Source: Longimicrobiales bacterium (GTDB lineage Bacteria; Gemmatimonadota; Gemmatimonadetes; Longimicrobiales; Gaopeijiaceae). Taken from it: a stretch of DNA of 64,000 nt. The notes beneath the pieces are model-generated. The model was not told the origin of the DNA. It made no database searches and was given only the letters and a program-made list of their open reading frames with translations. The stretch is from NCBI GenBank assembly GCA_028278645.1, contig JANQDZ010000006.1:1-64000 (forward strand). The letters are read 5' to 3'. The position numbers and the translations under genes are program-made. Below are positions 23,964 through 31,710 of the stretch, in pieces (the first letter of the stretch is position 1; each line of letters begins with the position of its first letter).

Positions 23964-24674
23964 GTGCAAGAAGAAGATAGAACCCCTTCGTTTGATGAAA
24001 TCAGCCGGACGATTCAGCGGGGCCTGCTGCCTTCCGAGGCGCCCAGGATCTCCGGGTTCGACATCGCCGCAGGGACGAGCTTGGTCGATGAGGGCCCGGG
24101 CCGGACGCTTTGGGATTTCTTCGAACTCAAGGACGGAAGAGTCGGCCTCGTGAACCTCACCGTGAAGGGCAGTGGCCTGCCTCCGGCCCACTACCTAGCT
24201 GTGGCCCGGAGCCTCCTGCGAGAACTGGGCCGGGACCACGACGACCTTCAGGGTTTTCTGGCTCGCATCAACTCGGGCCTGTCGACGGCGGTTGTGGAGG
24301 GGATGGATCAATATGTCGATGCCGGTGTTCTTCTCCCCTCTGATGGCGGAGTCGAGTGGGCCGGGGCTGGGATCTGCCCGGGGGCGGTCATTCGCAGGGA
24401 CGGGGTGTTCCAGGAATTCGGATCACACGGACCACCCCTTGGGATGATGGAGGGATTCCAGTACGGGACTGAGAGGCTGGAACTGGGGGCTGGCGATTCG
24501 GTAATCGTACTCTCCGAAGTTTCTCAGGGGGTGTTCAGAGGTGCTGCCGACCTGGTGGCGTCCCTTCAGGGCAAACCGGTCGGCGAGGTGGTGACCACCC
24601 TCCATAAGGCCCTCGCCAAGGCTCAGCCGGACCAGCCGGTGGAAGCTTCGGTGTTGTTTGTCCGCAAGCAGTAG
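23964..24674 (+). CDS. SpoIIE/RsbU-fold protein with lost metal ligands (likely pseudophosphatase)
   Basis: 236 residues from the GTG at 23964 (GGGAGAG upstream); the in-frame extension to 23769 runs into the divergent gene and is not protein-like. The opening TIQRGLLPSEAPRISGFDIA is the classical SpoIIE-type PP2C start, and WDFFELKDGRVGLV and KGSGLPPAHYLAVARSLLRE follow in order. The metal-binding aspartates are gone: GGDxYD reads GRTLWD (Thr48), GDVxGKG reads LTVKGSG (Thr66), and the late YTDG reads LSEV. Active members dephosphorylate anti-anti-sigma factors. This one probably binds a partner or acts as a decoy (inference). No partner-switch genes are adjacent. Confidence 0.75.
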   Translation: MQEEDRTPSFDEISRTIQRGLLPSEAPRISGFDIAAGTSLVDEGPGRTLWDFFELKDGRVGLVNLTVKGSGLPPAHYLAVARSLLRELGRDHDDLQGFLARINSGLSTAVVEGMDQYVDAGVLLPSDGGVEWAGAGICPGAVIRRDGVFQEFGSHGPPLGMMEGFQYGTERLELGAGDSVIVLSEVSQGVFRGAADLVASLQGKPVGEVVTTLHKALAKAQPDQPVEASVLFVRKQ

Positions 24675-24741
24675 GGCTTCAAGGGGGAACCGGTGGTTTC
24701 CCCTGTCTCGATGGAGAACATCGAAGGAGTATAGGAACAAC

Positions 24742-25041
24742 ATGGCGGTGACAGAAAAAGCGGTCCGGGACGCCCTGAAGGGCGTGAAGGATCCGGAGCT
24801 CAACATAGACCTGGTTACGCTCGGGTTGGTCTACGACATCCAGGTCGAGGGGGACTCGGCGAAAGCGGTCATCTCCTTGACCAGCCCCATGTGTCCGGTG
24901 GCTGGCGAAATTGTCGACCAGGCCCGGTTGGCTATCGCCAAGGTGGACGGGGTGGAGACGGCCGAGGTCCAACTGACGTTTGATCCACCGTGGACCCCGG
25001 AACGGATCAGTCCCCTCATCAGGTCGTCGCTGGGCCTCTGA
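24742..25041 (+). CDS. MIP18/DUF59-family Fe-S assembly factor
   Basis: 99 residues from ATG 24742. Fits the whole MIP18 (PaaD/SufT-like) domain: VRDALKGVKDPELNIDLVTL, LVYDIQVEGDSAKAVISLTS, PMCPVAGEIVDQ with the conserved Cys, and VQLTFDPPWTPERIS at the end. Members help build or transfer iron-sulfur clusters, or serve the phenylacetyl-CoA oxygenase; no paa or suf genes are near, so the housekeeping role is likelier. Starts 67 bases after the SpoIIE-like gene and ends before a strong terminator. Confidence 0.9.
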   Translation: MAVTEKAVRDALKGVKDPELNIDLVTLGLVYDIQVEGDSAKAVISLTSPMCPVAGEIVDQARLAIAKVDGVETAEVQLTFDPPWTPERISPLIRSSLGL

Positions 25042-25091
25042 GGTGACGGTGGGAGCGGGTGCCTCCCCTTTGGCTGATCCACGGAGAAATA

Positions 25092-25125
25092 AAAAACCGG
25101 CGCCCTGAGGGGGCGCCGGTTTTTC
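25092..25125. terminator. bidirectional rho-independent terminator
   Basis: A long GC-rich stem (CCGGCGCCC with GGGCGCCGG) with a short TGAGG loop is flanked by A-run on the left and T-run on the right, so it can end transcription from both sides. It lies between the convergent Fe-S factor gene and the gene at 25150. Confidence 0.85.
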
Positions 25126-25149
25126 CGTCGGCGACATGCCCGGTCGGGT

Positions 25150-25701
25150 TTAGTGCACCAACTCCACCTCCTCGAGGAAATCCTTCAACGGATTCGCCAC
25201 TGCGATGGCCCGCTCCGTGAGAGCGGCAGCGAGGGAGTCGGGACTCTGCCTGGATCCGGCGAGATGACGGGCAACCGCTTTCCCCAGGTCCGGGTCGGAC
25301 CGACCCGCCGCCGAGTAGTATTCGGCGTACCGAGCGCTCACACGTTGCTCAAACAGTGGCACCTGGGCCTGGGGAGTGCCGTTGTCCACCATGTCGTGGA
25401 AGATGGCGGAATGGAATGCATCCAACCCTTCCCGAACCAACTCTCGATCCGACCTCCCAATGAAGGCCAGCTGGAGTCCTCGGGTGTGGGCCCACATGAG
25501 GAAGATGAGAATCTCTTCGGCGGGGGCTTCCGATGGGATGCCGTCGTCCCTGGTCAGCCCCAGGCCGCCAAGGAGAACCTCGGCGTCCCCGTCGGCGATG
25601 AAGTCGGAGAAACTCTCCCAAACGAGCCGGGCCAGAGTGTCCCCCAAGTCCTCGGGGGTCATGTTCTGTGGTATTCTGAACCCAGCGCTTTCGTCAGTCA
25701 T
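25150..25701 (-). CDS. conserved-looking soluble protein, unknown function
   Basis: 183 residues if the ATG at 25701 is used (a frame-internal ATG seven codons further out is possible). Mostly helical with no signal or membrane segment: TPEDLGDTLARLVWESFSDF, EEILIFLMWAHTRGLQLAF, LVREGLDAFHSAIFHDMV, ALTERAIAVANPLKDFLEEV. No catalytic motif is seen. The gene stands alone after a terminator and has an AT-rich upstream stretch (about 25700-25760). Not recognised. Confidence 0.65.
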   Translation of the reverse strand: MTDESAGFRIPQNMTPEDLGDTLARLVWESFSDFIADGDAEVLLGGLGLTRDDGIPSEAPAEEILIFLMWAHTRGLQLAFIGRSDRELVREGLDAFHSAIFHDMVDNGTPQAQVPLFEQRVSARYAEYYSAAGRSDPDLGKAVARHLAGSRQSPDSLAAALTERAIAVANPLKDFLEEVELVH

Positions 25702-25867
25702 ACTCGTATACGCTGTAATCATACCGTTTCCGTAACGTTAGATCGTTTAGACAATTCCGCCGAAATTAGTTCGTGTGTCAAGATTCTCGGTTGGAAACCC
25801 GAAGGGGGCCGAGGGGGTTTAACTTGGCACCAGGATATGAACAAAAAAACCCTGTTGGAGATACCCA

Positions 25868-26575
25868 ATGCAGCTGAAGGCGTCCGTTCTCCATAAAACC
25901 CGTCGAGGCCTTTCCGGCTCCGGACTGCTGATGTTGTTTATTCCCCTGGTTCTCGGGGCCTGTTCCCCGGGTCCACCGGAGATGCCGGCGCCGCGGCCCA
26001 TCGTGATTCGTTCCGGCGAACGGCTGTACGCCGAGGCGGAACGCCTGGCGGAAACCGACACCTGGTTCCGGGCCCAGCGGGACAACATCATCAACGATCC
26101 GAACTTCATGATCGTGACTCTCCCCCGCGACACACCGTCCTACCCCTGGGAGTCCATTCTCCTGGTCGAGCCGGATACGGCGAAGATCGGAGTCCAGGGT
26201 GGTTTCGATGGTGCTGGCGAGGTCTTCGGACTCTACGCCCACTACCGCCTAATGGTGAAGATGGGGCGCATCGGGGAGTTCCTCCCCGGAGGTGAGGAAC
26301 TCGAGGGCTACGAGTTGGAGCGGGCCATCGTGTCCAGGATTTCCGACGCGTGGTTCCTCGGGCGGGCGGTGTATCAGGCGATGCCCTTCGATCCCCTGGA
26401 GGAGATTCTCTACGCAAACGAGAATGGGTATCTGGACGCCATGCTCCTGACCGCTCGCGGAGACGAGTTTCGTGAGGAGCGTCAAGCGTGGCTGCGGGAG
26501 GATCCCGAAGCCCAGGAGCGGTACCGGGAATGGTTCCTGGCGACGTTCAACAAGCAACCGCCTGGGCTGGGCTGA
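25868..26575 (+). CDS. lipoprotein, unknown function
   Basis: 235 residues with a signal ending in the lipobox VLGAC (about residue 32). The mature part is helical with several aromatic motifs (LYAEAERLAETDTWFRAQRD, YPWESILLVEPDTAKIGV, GLYAHYRLMVKMGRIGEFLP, AWFLGRAVYQAMPFDPLEEI). No enzyme signature. Followed by a strong terminator, so probably monocistronic. Confidence 0.7.
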   Translation: MQLKASVLHKTRRGLSGSGLLMLFIPLVLGACSPGPPEMPAPRPIVIRSGERLYAEAERLAETDTWFRAQRDNIINDPNFMIVTLPRDTPSYPWESILLVEPDTAKIGVQGGFDGAGEVFGLYAHYRLMVKMGRIGEFLPGGEELEGYELERAIVSRISDAWFLGRAVYQAMPFDPLEEILYANENGYLDAMLLTARGDEFREERQAWLREDPEAQERYREWFLATFNKQPPGLG

Positions 26576-26598
26576 CCGCCCACTCAGCCCAAAATGAG

Positions 26599-26633
26599 AA
26601 AACCCGGTCCGGAGAATTCCGGACCGGGTTTTT
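26599..26633. terminator. bidirectional rho-independent terminator
   Basis: A perfect stem AACCCGGTCCGG / CCGGACCGGGTT with a loop of six (AGAATT), A-run before and TTTTT after. Lies between convergent genes ending at 26575 and 26657. Confidence 0.88.
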
Positions 26634-26656
26634 CTTTCTGTCGTCCGTGGATTTCC

Positions 26657-26980
26657 CTACAAGGGGCCATGGATCTCCCACTGCGTGGAAACCGACGGCC
26701 GGTCGTCACCGGACTCTCGCTCTACCATTAGGTCGATGCGTCCCGTGCGGCTCAGGCGAGCGTCGGACGGACGGCCGCCGGGTAAGAAGAACCCGACGAC
26801 CTTCAGCATCTCTTCCTCCCCTTCAGGAGACCGGGCTCGCAGGGTGGCCCCTTTCAGATCACGGAGAGCAGGGGGCTGCCCCCCCTTCAGGCGCAGCCGC
26901 ACCGCCCGTCCCCGATGGGGCAGGTCCATGGCATCGATAACCCTGAAGGTGTGGTTGCGTGTTCCCGTCTGTGTAGGCAT
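26657..26980 (-). CDS. small beta-rich protein, unknown function
   Basis: 107 residues; start supported by CAGGGAGACTGCC. Alternating short strands and turns (RNHTFRVIDAMDLPHRGRAV, RLRLKGGQPPALRDLKGATL, RTGRIDLMVERESGDD) suggest a small beta-barrel such as an OB or translation-factor domain-2-like fold; this is only an impression. No signal peptide. Single gene opposite the decarboxylase. Confidence 0.6.
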   Translation of the reverse strand: MPTQTGTRNHTFRVIDAMDLPHRGRAVRLRLKGGQPPALRDLKGATLRARSPEGEEEMLKVVGFFLPGGRPSDARLSRTGRIDLMVERESGDDRPSVSTQWEIHGPL

Positions 26981-27089
26981 GGCAGTCTCCCTGGAATGTC
27001 CAATTCGTCTCCAGCCCTCTCCCTGTGGGGGGGGAAGACACTAAAATAGCCGGGTCCGAACGTCAACGTGTGCCCCACGGAGGTCTCCC

Positions 27090-28544
27090 TTGAAGGATCC
27101 CGACGAACACCCCCAGCCGTCCGACCTGGAGCTACCCCCGGACGAGATGCGCCGGTTGGGTTATCACGTGGTGGATCTGCTGGTGGACCGGTGGACGAAT
27201 CTCCGTGACGGTCCTGCTTGGCAGTTTTCCCCGCGAGACGAGTTGGAGCCTCTTCTGTGGGGTCCGCCACCGGAAGAGGGGAGGGATCCGGATCAGGTGA
27301 TCGGGGAGGTGGTGGATAGGGTCCTCCCCAAAGCCGGCCGGATCGATCATCCGCGTTTTTTTGCGTTCATCCCTTCGTCTCCTACCTGGCCCTCGGTCAT
27401 GGGAGATTTCCTGGCCACCGGATTCAACGTGTTCCAAGGGACTTGGCTCGAATCCGCCGGTCCCAGTCAGCTCGAGCTGGTGGTGATGGATTGGTTTAGG
27501 GAGTGGCTGGGCTTTCCGGAGGAGGGGGGAGGCCTTCTCACTTCCGGGGGTTCAGCCGCAAACCTGTGTGCCCTGGTGGCCGCTCGGGAGCGGGCGGGGA
27601 ATCCGGTCGATCCGGTTCTGTACGTAAGCGATCAGGGGCACAGCTCACTGGAGAGGGCGGCTCGGATCGTTGGGATTCCCTCCGAGAGTATTCGCCGCAT
27701 TCCCACCGACGAGGAATACCGATTGGATGTCGCACTCCTCGCCGAGGCGGTGGTGACCGACAGGGCAAAGGGCCTTCATCCCCTCTGCGTCAGCGCGAAC
27801 GCCGGGGCCACCAATACTGGTGCCATTGATCCCCTTGATGGCATCGCAGTTCTGGCCAAGGAAGAGGACCTTTGGTTCCACATAGACGGGGCCTACGGGG
27901 GGTTCGCTTTACTGGTGCCCAGCGAGGCGGAGTCTTTCCGTGGGATAGAGAAGGCGGACAGCGTGACGTTGGATCCCCACAAGTGGTTGTTTCAGCCTTA
28001 TGAAACCGGTTGTCTCATGGTCCGGGACACACAAACCCTCGAAGGAGCCTTCCGGATTCTCCCGGAGTATCTGCAGGATACGGCATTGGGGAAGGAGCAT
28101 GTGAATTTTGCCGACCGGGGGATACAGCTCACCCGGGGGTTCCGTGCCCTGAAGATATGGATGTCCGTCCAAACCCTGGGCCTGAAGGCCTTCAGAGAGG
28201 CAATCGAGACCGGAATCCGCCATGCGAGGGAAGCCGAGAGGTATATCACGGGTTCACCTGCTCTTGAGATGATGGGACCCTCCTCACTCGGGATCGTGTG
28301 CTTCCGGTTCCGACCGCCGGGTTCGGACATGTCTAAAGAGAAGGTCGAAGAGCTGAATCTGGAGATTCAGGACGAGATTGTGGACTCCGGTTTCGCCATG
28401 ATGTCCTCGACCCGCCTAAGAGGTGAGTTCTCCCTTCGACTATCGATTCTGAACTATCGGTCGACTTGGGAGGACGTTCAGGAGACACTGGAGGAGGTCG
28501 TTCGCGTCGGGAAACGCAGATTGGGGAAGGGGGGGCTCGGTTGA
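27090..28544 (+). CDS. PLP-dependent aromatic-L-amino-acid-type decarboxylase (group II)
   Basis: 484 residues, TTG start behind GGAGGTCTCCC. The family signature is complete: PAGxIDHPRFFAFIPSS-type block near residue 85, LLTSGGSAANLCAL for the phosphate of PLP, HIDGAYGG with the Asp that holds the pyridine nitrogen, and SVTLDPHKWLF with the PLP-binding Lys298. Such enzymes decarboxylate Trp, Phe, Tyr/DOPA or related acids to amines; a few bacterial relatives are aldehyde synthases. The substrate cannot be told. The stop overlaps the start of the CPBP gene (TTGA), so they are co-translated. Confidence 0.9.
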   Translation: MKDPDEHPQPSDLELPPDEMRRLGYHVVDLLVDRWTNLRDGPAWQFSPRDELEPLLWGPPPEEGRDPDQVIGEVVDRVLPKAGRIDHPRFFAFIPSSPTWPSVMGDFLATGFNVFQGTWLESAGPSQLELVVMDWFREWLGFPEEGGGLLTSGGSAANLCALVAARERAGNPVDPVLYVSDQGHSSLERAARIVGIPSESIRRIPTDEEYRLDVALLAEAVVTDRAKGLHPLCVSANAGATNTGAIDPLDGIAVLAKEEDLWFHIDGAYGGFALLVPSEAESFRGIEKADSVTLDPHKWLFQPYETGCLMVRDTQTLEGAFRILPEYLQDTALGKEHVNFADRGIQLTRGFRALKIWMSVQTLGLKAFREAIETGIRHAREAERYITGSPALEMMGPSSLGIVCFRFRPPGSDMSKEKVEELNLEIQDEIVDSGFAMMSSTRLRGEFSLRLSILNYRSTWEDVQETLEEVVRVGKRRLGKGGLG

Positions 28545-29299
28545 GCGACCTGCCACCTGTCGTAGTCCGCATGATGAAGGGCTCTCTCCTCTTCTTCCCG
28601 GTCCTTGGGGTTTTGTTCTGGGTCTCGACTCCCTTGGGTTTCTTGGCGGCTTTTTATCTGGCGTTTCTCTTGGAGCTCCTCCCTGCTTTGGCTTTAGCGC
28701 AGCTCCCGCTGGTGGATGACGAGGAACCCCTTCCCAGGATCCCGGTCTACCTATCGTCGGCGGTGTTGATTCTCCTGATCGGTGGGATGGGTCTTGGGGT
28801 CGGTGCCGGAGCTTTCGGCCTCGAGGCCATGGGACTTCGGTCCATGGATTGGCCGTCCCTCGGACTGTGGACCTTGGGTTTGACGGCGGCGGCCATGGCC
28901 CTCCTCGGTCTATTCCTTTTGCTCCGGAGAGCTTTTGGTGCTTCCGAGAGCTCTCTGCTCCGCGAATTGCTCCCGAACACCGGAGCCGAAAAGGGGGTTT
29001 TCGTCCTCCTCTCCCTGGCTGCGGGCCTTGGCGAGGAGATCGCCTATCGCGGTTTTCTGATTCCGGCCCTCGCCGGGATCATCGGGTGGTCGTGGGGAGC
29101 TGCCGTTTTGTCGTCGGTTCTCTTCGGGCTACTCCACGGGTACCAAGGTTGGCTCGGGATCTTCCGGACGGCCGCCCTGGGTTTTGTCCTGGCCGCATCG
29201 TTCATCATCACGGGAGTCCTCTGGCCGGCCATCATCGCACATGCCATTCTGGATATGATCGCTGGGATTCTTCTCGGCGAAACCCTCCTGAAAGAGTGA
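28541..29299 (+). CDS. CPBP-family intramembrane glutamic endopeptidase
   Basis: 252 residues from a TTG that overlaps the decarboxylase stop by four bases. Seven or eight hydrophobic helices. The catalytic CPBP motifs are intact: GEEIAYRG (Glu165-Glu166), FGLLHG (His199) and HAILD (His234, Asp238), placed in consecutive membrane segments. Bacterial members process membrane proteins or peptides, or confer bacteriocin self-immunity; which applies here is unknown. Confidence 0.9.
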   Translation: MSDLPPVVVRMMKGSLLFFPVLGVLFWVSTPLGFLAAFYLAFLLELLPALALAQLPLVDDEEPLPRIPVYLSSAVLILLIGGMGLGVGAGAFGLEAMGLRSMDWPSLGLWTLGLTAAAMALLGLFLLLRRAFGASESSLLRELLPNTGAEKGVFVLLSLAAGLGEEIAYRGFLIPALAGIIGWSWGAAVLSSVLFGLLHGYQGWLGIFRTAALGFVLAASFIITGVLWPAIIAHAILDMIAGILLGETLLKE

Positions 29300-29304
29300 T
29301 AGAG

Positions 29305-29727
29305 ATGGAAGTAGATCTTGCCCTTCTCGCCGATGCCGCCACAGTGGACGCCGCGGGAAAGCTCAATATTCTGGGAGTCTTTGACCGCATTTCGACCGGT
29401 GGCTTCCCGGCTCAGCACCCTCACATCTCACTGGTTCTCCGGTTCGGTGCGTCCATGAACGAGGCGGGGGATCACTCGGTGGAGATCGTGTTGCGGGATC
29501 CGGACGGTGCCGAGGTCGTTCGCCTGAACGGAGAGATCAAGGTGGGATTGGGCCCACCGGCCACAGGCGGGCGGGTCAGGGTTCCTCAGGTCGTCAACAT
29601 GGAGCGCCTGGTATTCCAGAAGGCCGGAAGATACTCCTTCGACGTATCCGTAGACGGTGAGCACCAGGTTGGAGTCCCTCTTTTTATCCATGATGCCAGC
29701 GGCCAGGGACCTTCCGCCCAGGCCTGA
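29305..29727 (+). CDS. DUF6941-like protein
   Basis: 140 residues from the ATG at 29305, five bases after the CPBP stop, so the same operon. The opening MEVDLALLADAATVDAAGKL and NILGVFDRISTGGFP, then HPHISLVLRF and VEIVLRDPDGAEVVRLNG, match my memory of the DUF6941 family (small soluble beta-sandwich). Function unknown. Confidence 0.75.
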   Translation: MEVDLALLADAATVDAAGKLNILGVFDRISTGGFPAQHPHISLVLRFGASMNEAGDHSVEIVLRDPDGAEVVRLNGEIKVGLGPPATGGRVRVPQVVNMERLVFQKAGRYSFDVSVDGEHQVGVPLFIHDASGQGPSAQA

Positions 29728-29742
29728 CGGGACTCGAGAAGC

Positions 29743-30612
29743 ATGGAAAGCGGATCCCACCTCCGACTGACGCGCATCCTGATGTACCCCTTAAAAGGTG
29801 CGGCAGGCTTCGACCTCCGCGAGTCAGGGGTGGACGAGACCGGCATCCCCGGGGACAGGCGATGGATGCTTGCCAAACCCGACGGCGGCTTTATCTCTCA
29901 AAGAACTCATCCCCGCCTCTGTTTGGTTCGAACCGCACCCCCTCGGCTCGGAGGCAGCGCCAAGGCGTTGGACCTTTCAGTGTCTGCTCCCGGGATGGAG
30001 AATGTCTATATCCCGGCCCCTGCCAACGGATCCTGGATGGAGGTCCAGGTGCACAGGGATCGGTTTCGCGCCTGGGTTGGGTTCGCTGAAGCCGACCAGT
30101 GGTTCTCCGACCTCCTGGGAGAACCCTGCCGTCTGGTCTTCCTCCCGTCAGAGGTTCGTCGTCCCTGCGACCGGAAGTACGCTCCGGGCTTCCGAGTCAG
30201 CCTGGCCGACGGGTACCCCCTTCATCTGACCACCGTGGAATCCCTTCAGGAAATGAACCGGGTTCTCTCCCAGGACACGGACATGCTGAGGTATCGGCCG
30301 AACCTGGTGCTGGAGGGATGTGAGCCTTGGGCCGAAGACGAGTGGCGGGTGCTGGAGACGGGGGGGATCACCCTCCGAGTCGTAAAGCCCTGTGCAAGGT
30401 GTAGGGTGATAACGGTAAACCAAAGGACGGCGGAGGTAGGGAAGGAGCCCCTCAGTGGCCTAAGAGATTTCAGGGAGTGGGAAGGGAAGGTTTACTTCGG
30501 CCAGAACGCGGTGTTCGAAGGAAACGGTAGGTTTCGGGTGGGGGAGGACGTACGTATTCTTGAAAAGGGCCATCGGAGGCCTCCGATCAGGCCCGAAGGG
30601 CCGACCGCCTGA
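29743..30612 (+). CDS. MOSC-domain protein (YcbX/mARC-like)
   Basis: 289 residues. An N-terminal beta-barrel domain (LTRILMYPLKGAAGFDLRES, GIPGDRRWMLAKPDG) is followed by a MOSC domain with the conserved cysteine in KPCARCRVITVN and the nearby YRPNLVLEGCEPWAEDEW. In YcbX and mARC this Cys coordinates the molybdenum cofactor for reduction of N-hydroxylated compounds. The C-terminal ferredoxin domain of E. coli YcbX is absent, so an outside electron donor is needed. Last gene of the decarboxylase-CPBP-DUF6941 row. Confidence 0.85.
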   Translation: MESGSHLRLTRILMYPLKGAAGFDLRESGVDETGIPGDRRWMLAKPDGGFISQRTHPRLCLVRTAPPRLGGSAKALDLSVSAPGMENVYIPAPANGSWMEVQVHRDRFRAWVGFAEADQWFSDLLGEPCRLVFLPSEVRRPCDRKYAPGFRVSLADGYPLHLTTVESLQEMNRVLSQDTDMLRYRPNLVLEGCEPWAEDEWRVLETGGITLRVVKPCARCRVITVNQRTAEVGKEPLSGLRDFREWEGKVYFGQNAVFEGNGRFRVGEDVRILEKGHRRPPIRPEGPTA

Positions 30613-30645
30613 AACAAACCCGGCTTAGCCTGGTAGGGAGGGATG

Positions 30646-30920
30646 AAAGGGTGTTGGGGGATGGGGGTGCGGCCACGCATAGGGAGTCTACGGATGCTAG
30701 ACAAGGAAGAATGACGAATGCGATGCCAAAGCATCGGGGAGGAGTTCTGACGCGGTATAGCGCCGCTACCCCCCTATGCCCTTTGGGTTACGACGGCACG
30801 GGGCCTTCTGCTTCGTTGGGACTTCTTGACGTAGCGCATGGCTATGCCAGCGAAGCCCCGCCTCGCATATGGCCCCGTGGCGTGCGTAACGTGGCTCGCC
30901 CCCATCCCCCAACACCCTTT
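30646..30920. repeat. 275-bp palindromic element with nested stems (long copy)
   Basis: Perfect 22-base inverted repeats end the element (30646-30667 and 30899-30920) and imperfect pairing carries on inwards (GCCACG with CGTGGC). Inside are further exact inverted repeats: GCATAGGG (30677) with CCCTATGC (30772), enclosing GTCTA/TAGAC (30686, 30698) and CGATGC-CAAA-GCATCG (30721-30736); and CACGGGGCC (30797) with GGCCCCGTG (30871), enclosing GCTTCGTTGG (30810) with CCAGCGAAGC (30847, one wobble). No flanking target duplication is obvious. It fills the gap between the MOSC gene and the gene at 30945. A MITE/REP-like mobile palindrome or a structured RNA; a second copy shares its core at 45460. 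Confidence 0.75.
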
Positions 30921-30944
30921 TAAGGACTTTCGGGGAATACGACG

Positions 30945-31367
30945 ATGATACTTCGCTGCAACTTTGAAGAGCTGGGCGCCCTGCGAAGGGGAGCAAACGG
31001 CCTCCTGACGGAGAGGCCGGAGGACAGCTCTGCGGTTGTGGCTCCCCCCGAAGGCCTCGAGGAGGTCGAAGCCCTCTTCCCGCGCCTCCATGGCGATCTT
31101 TCCATGGAAACTCTCGCGGAGCAACGTCGGGTCCTGAAGGGAATCTCCGCCATCGTCTCCCGATTGAGAGAGGAGATGGACGAATCCGTGGTGGCTACCC
31201 ATCCCGCGGACGAGTTGGCAGTGTCGTCGTACTTCCACTATGCCCACGCCCTCACGGTCTTGAACCGAGTGGTGGAGCTGGGGCAGGAGATGGAAGCGCT
31301 TATCGAGCTCGTGACGGGAGCTGCTGTCACCCCGGCTGTGGCCGCTACCTTCCGATTCCCCGACTAG
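30945..31367 (+). CDS. soluble helical protein, unknown function
   Basis: 140 residues: a short first strand (MILRCNFEELGALRRGANGL), then helices (PRLHGDLSMETLAEQRRVLK, GISAIVSRLREEMDESVV), a motif ATHPADELAVSSYFHYAHAL and a final helix LGQEMEALIELVTG. The regular structure and lack of hydrophobic segments indicate a real cytoplasmic protein; I recall similar ones only in Gemmatimonadota-type genomes. It heads the gene row to the sigma/anti-sigma pair. Confidence 0.7.
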   Translation: MILRCNFEELGALRRGANGLLTERPEDSSAVVAPPEGLEEVEALFPRLHGDLSMETLAEQRRVLKGISAIVSRLREEMDESVVATHPADELAVSSYFHYAHALTVLNRVVELGQEMEALIELVTGAAVTPAVAATFRFPD

Positions 31368-31389
31368 GGACCGTCCGAGGAGAGAGGGA

Positions 31390-31710
31390 ATGCCCGGGGC
31401 CACCGATCGCCTGGTCACACTCCGGAAAATGGTGGAGAACAAACCAGACGATCCCCGTCTGAGGTTCGGCCTCGCGGTGGAGCTCCTGAATCGAGGAGAA
31501 ACCCGAGAAGGGGCGGATGCCCTCAGAGCTTACCTGGATCAGGCCGAAGACGAGGGAAATGGTTGGGGGCGATTAGGAGCGGCCCTAGCCGATCTGGGTG
31601 AGAACGAAGGTGCTCGGGAGGCCTACTCCCGAGGGATCGAGATTGCAGAGGGCCGCGGACACAGCGGCCTTGCCGAAGAGCTCCAGGAAGCCTTGGAGGA
31701 CCTCACGTGA
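31390..31710 (+). CDS. small TPR protein upstream of the ECF sigma gene
   Basis: 106 residues with about three helical repeats of tetratricopeptide type (NKPDDPRLRFGLAVELLNRG, AYLDQAEDEGNGWGRLGAAL, GENEGAREAYSRGIEIAEGR). Such proteins bind partners. The stop overlaps the GTG start of the sigma-factor gene by four bases, so it is translated together with the regulator; a role in sigma control is possible but unproven. Confidence 0.8.
   Translation: MPGATDRLVTLRKMVENKPDDPRLRFGLAVELLNRGETREGADALRAYLDQAEDEGNGWGRLGAALADLGENEGAREAYSRGIEIAEGRGHSGLAEELQEALEDLT

Noticed and set aside
30646-30920. Insertion sequence
   Set aside because: No transposase frame inside; the 275 bp have no coding character and no target duplication was found.
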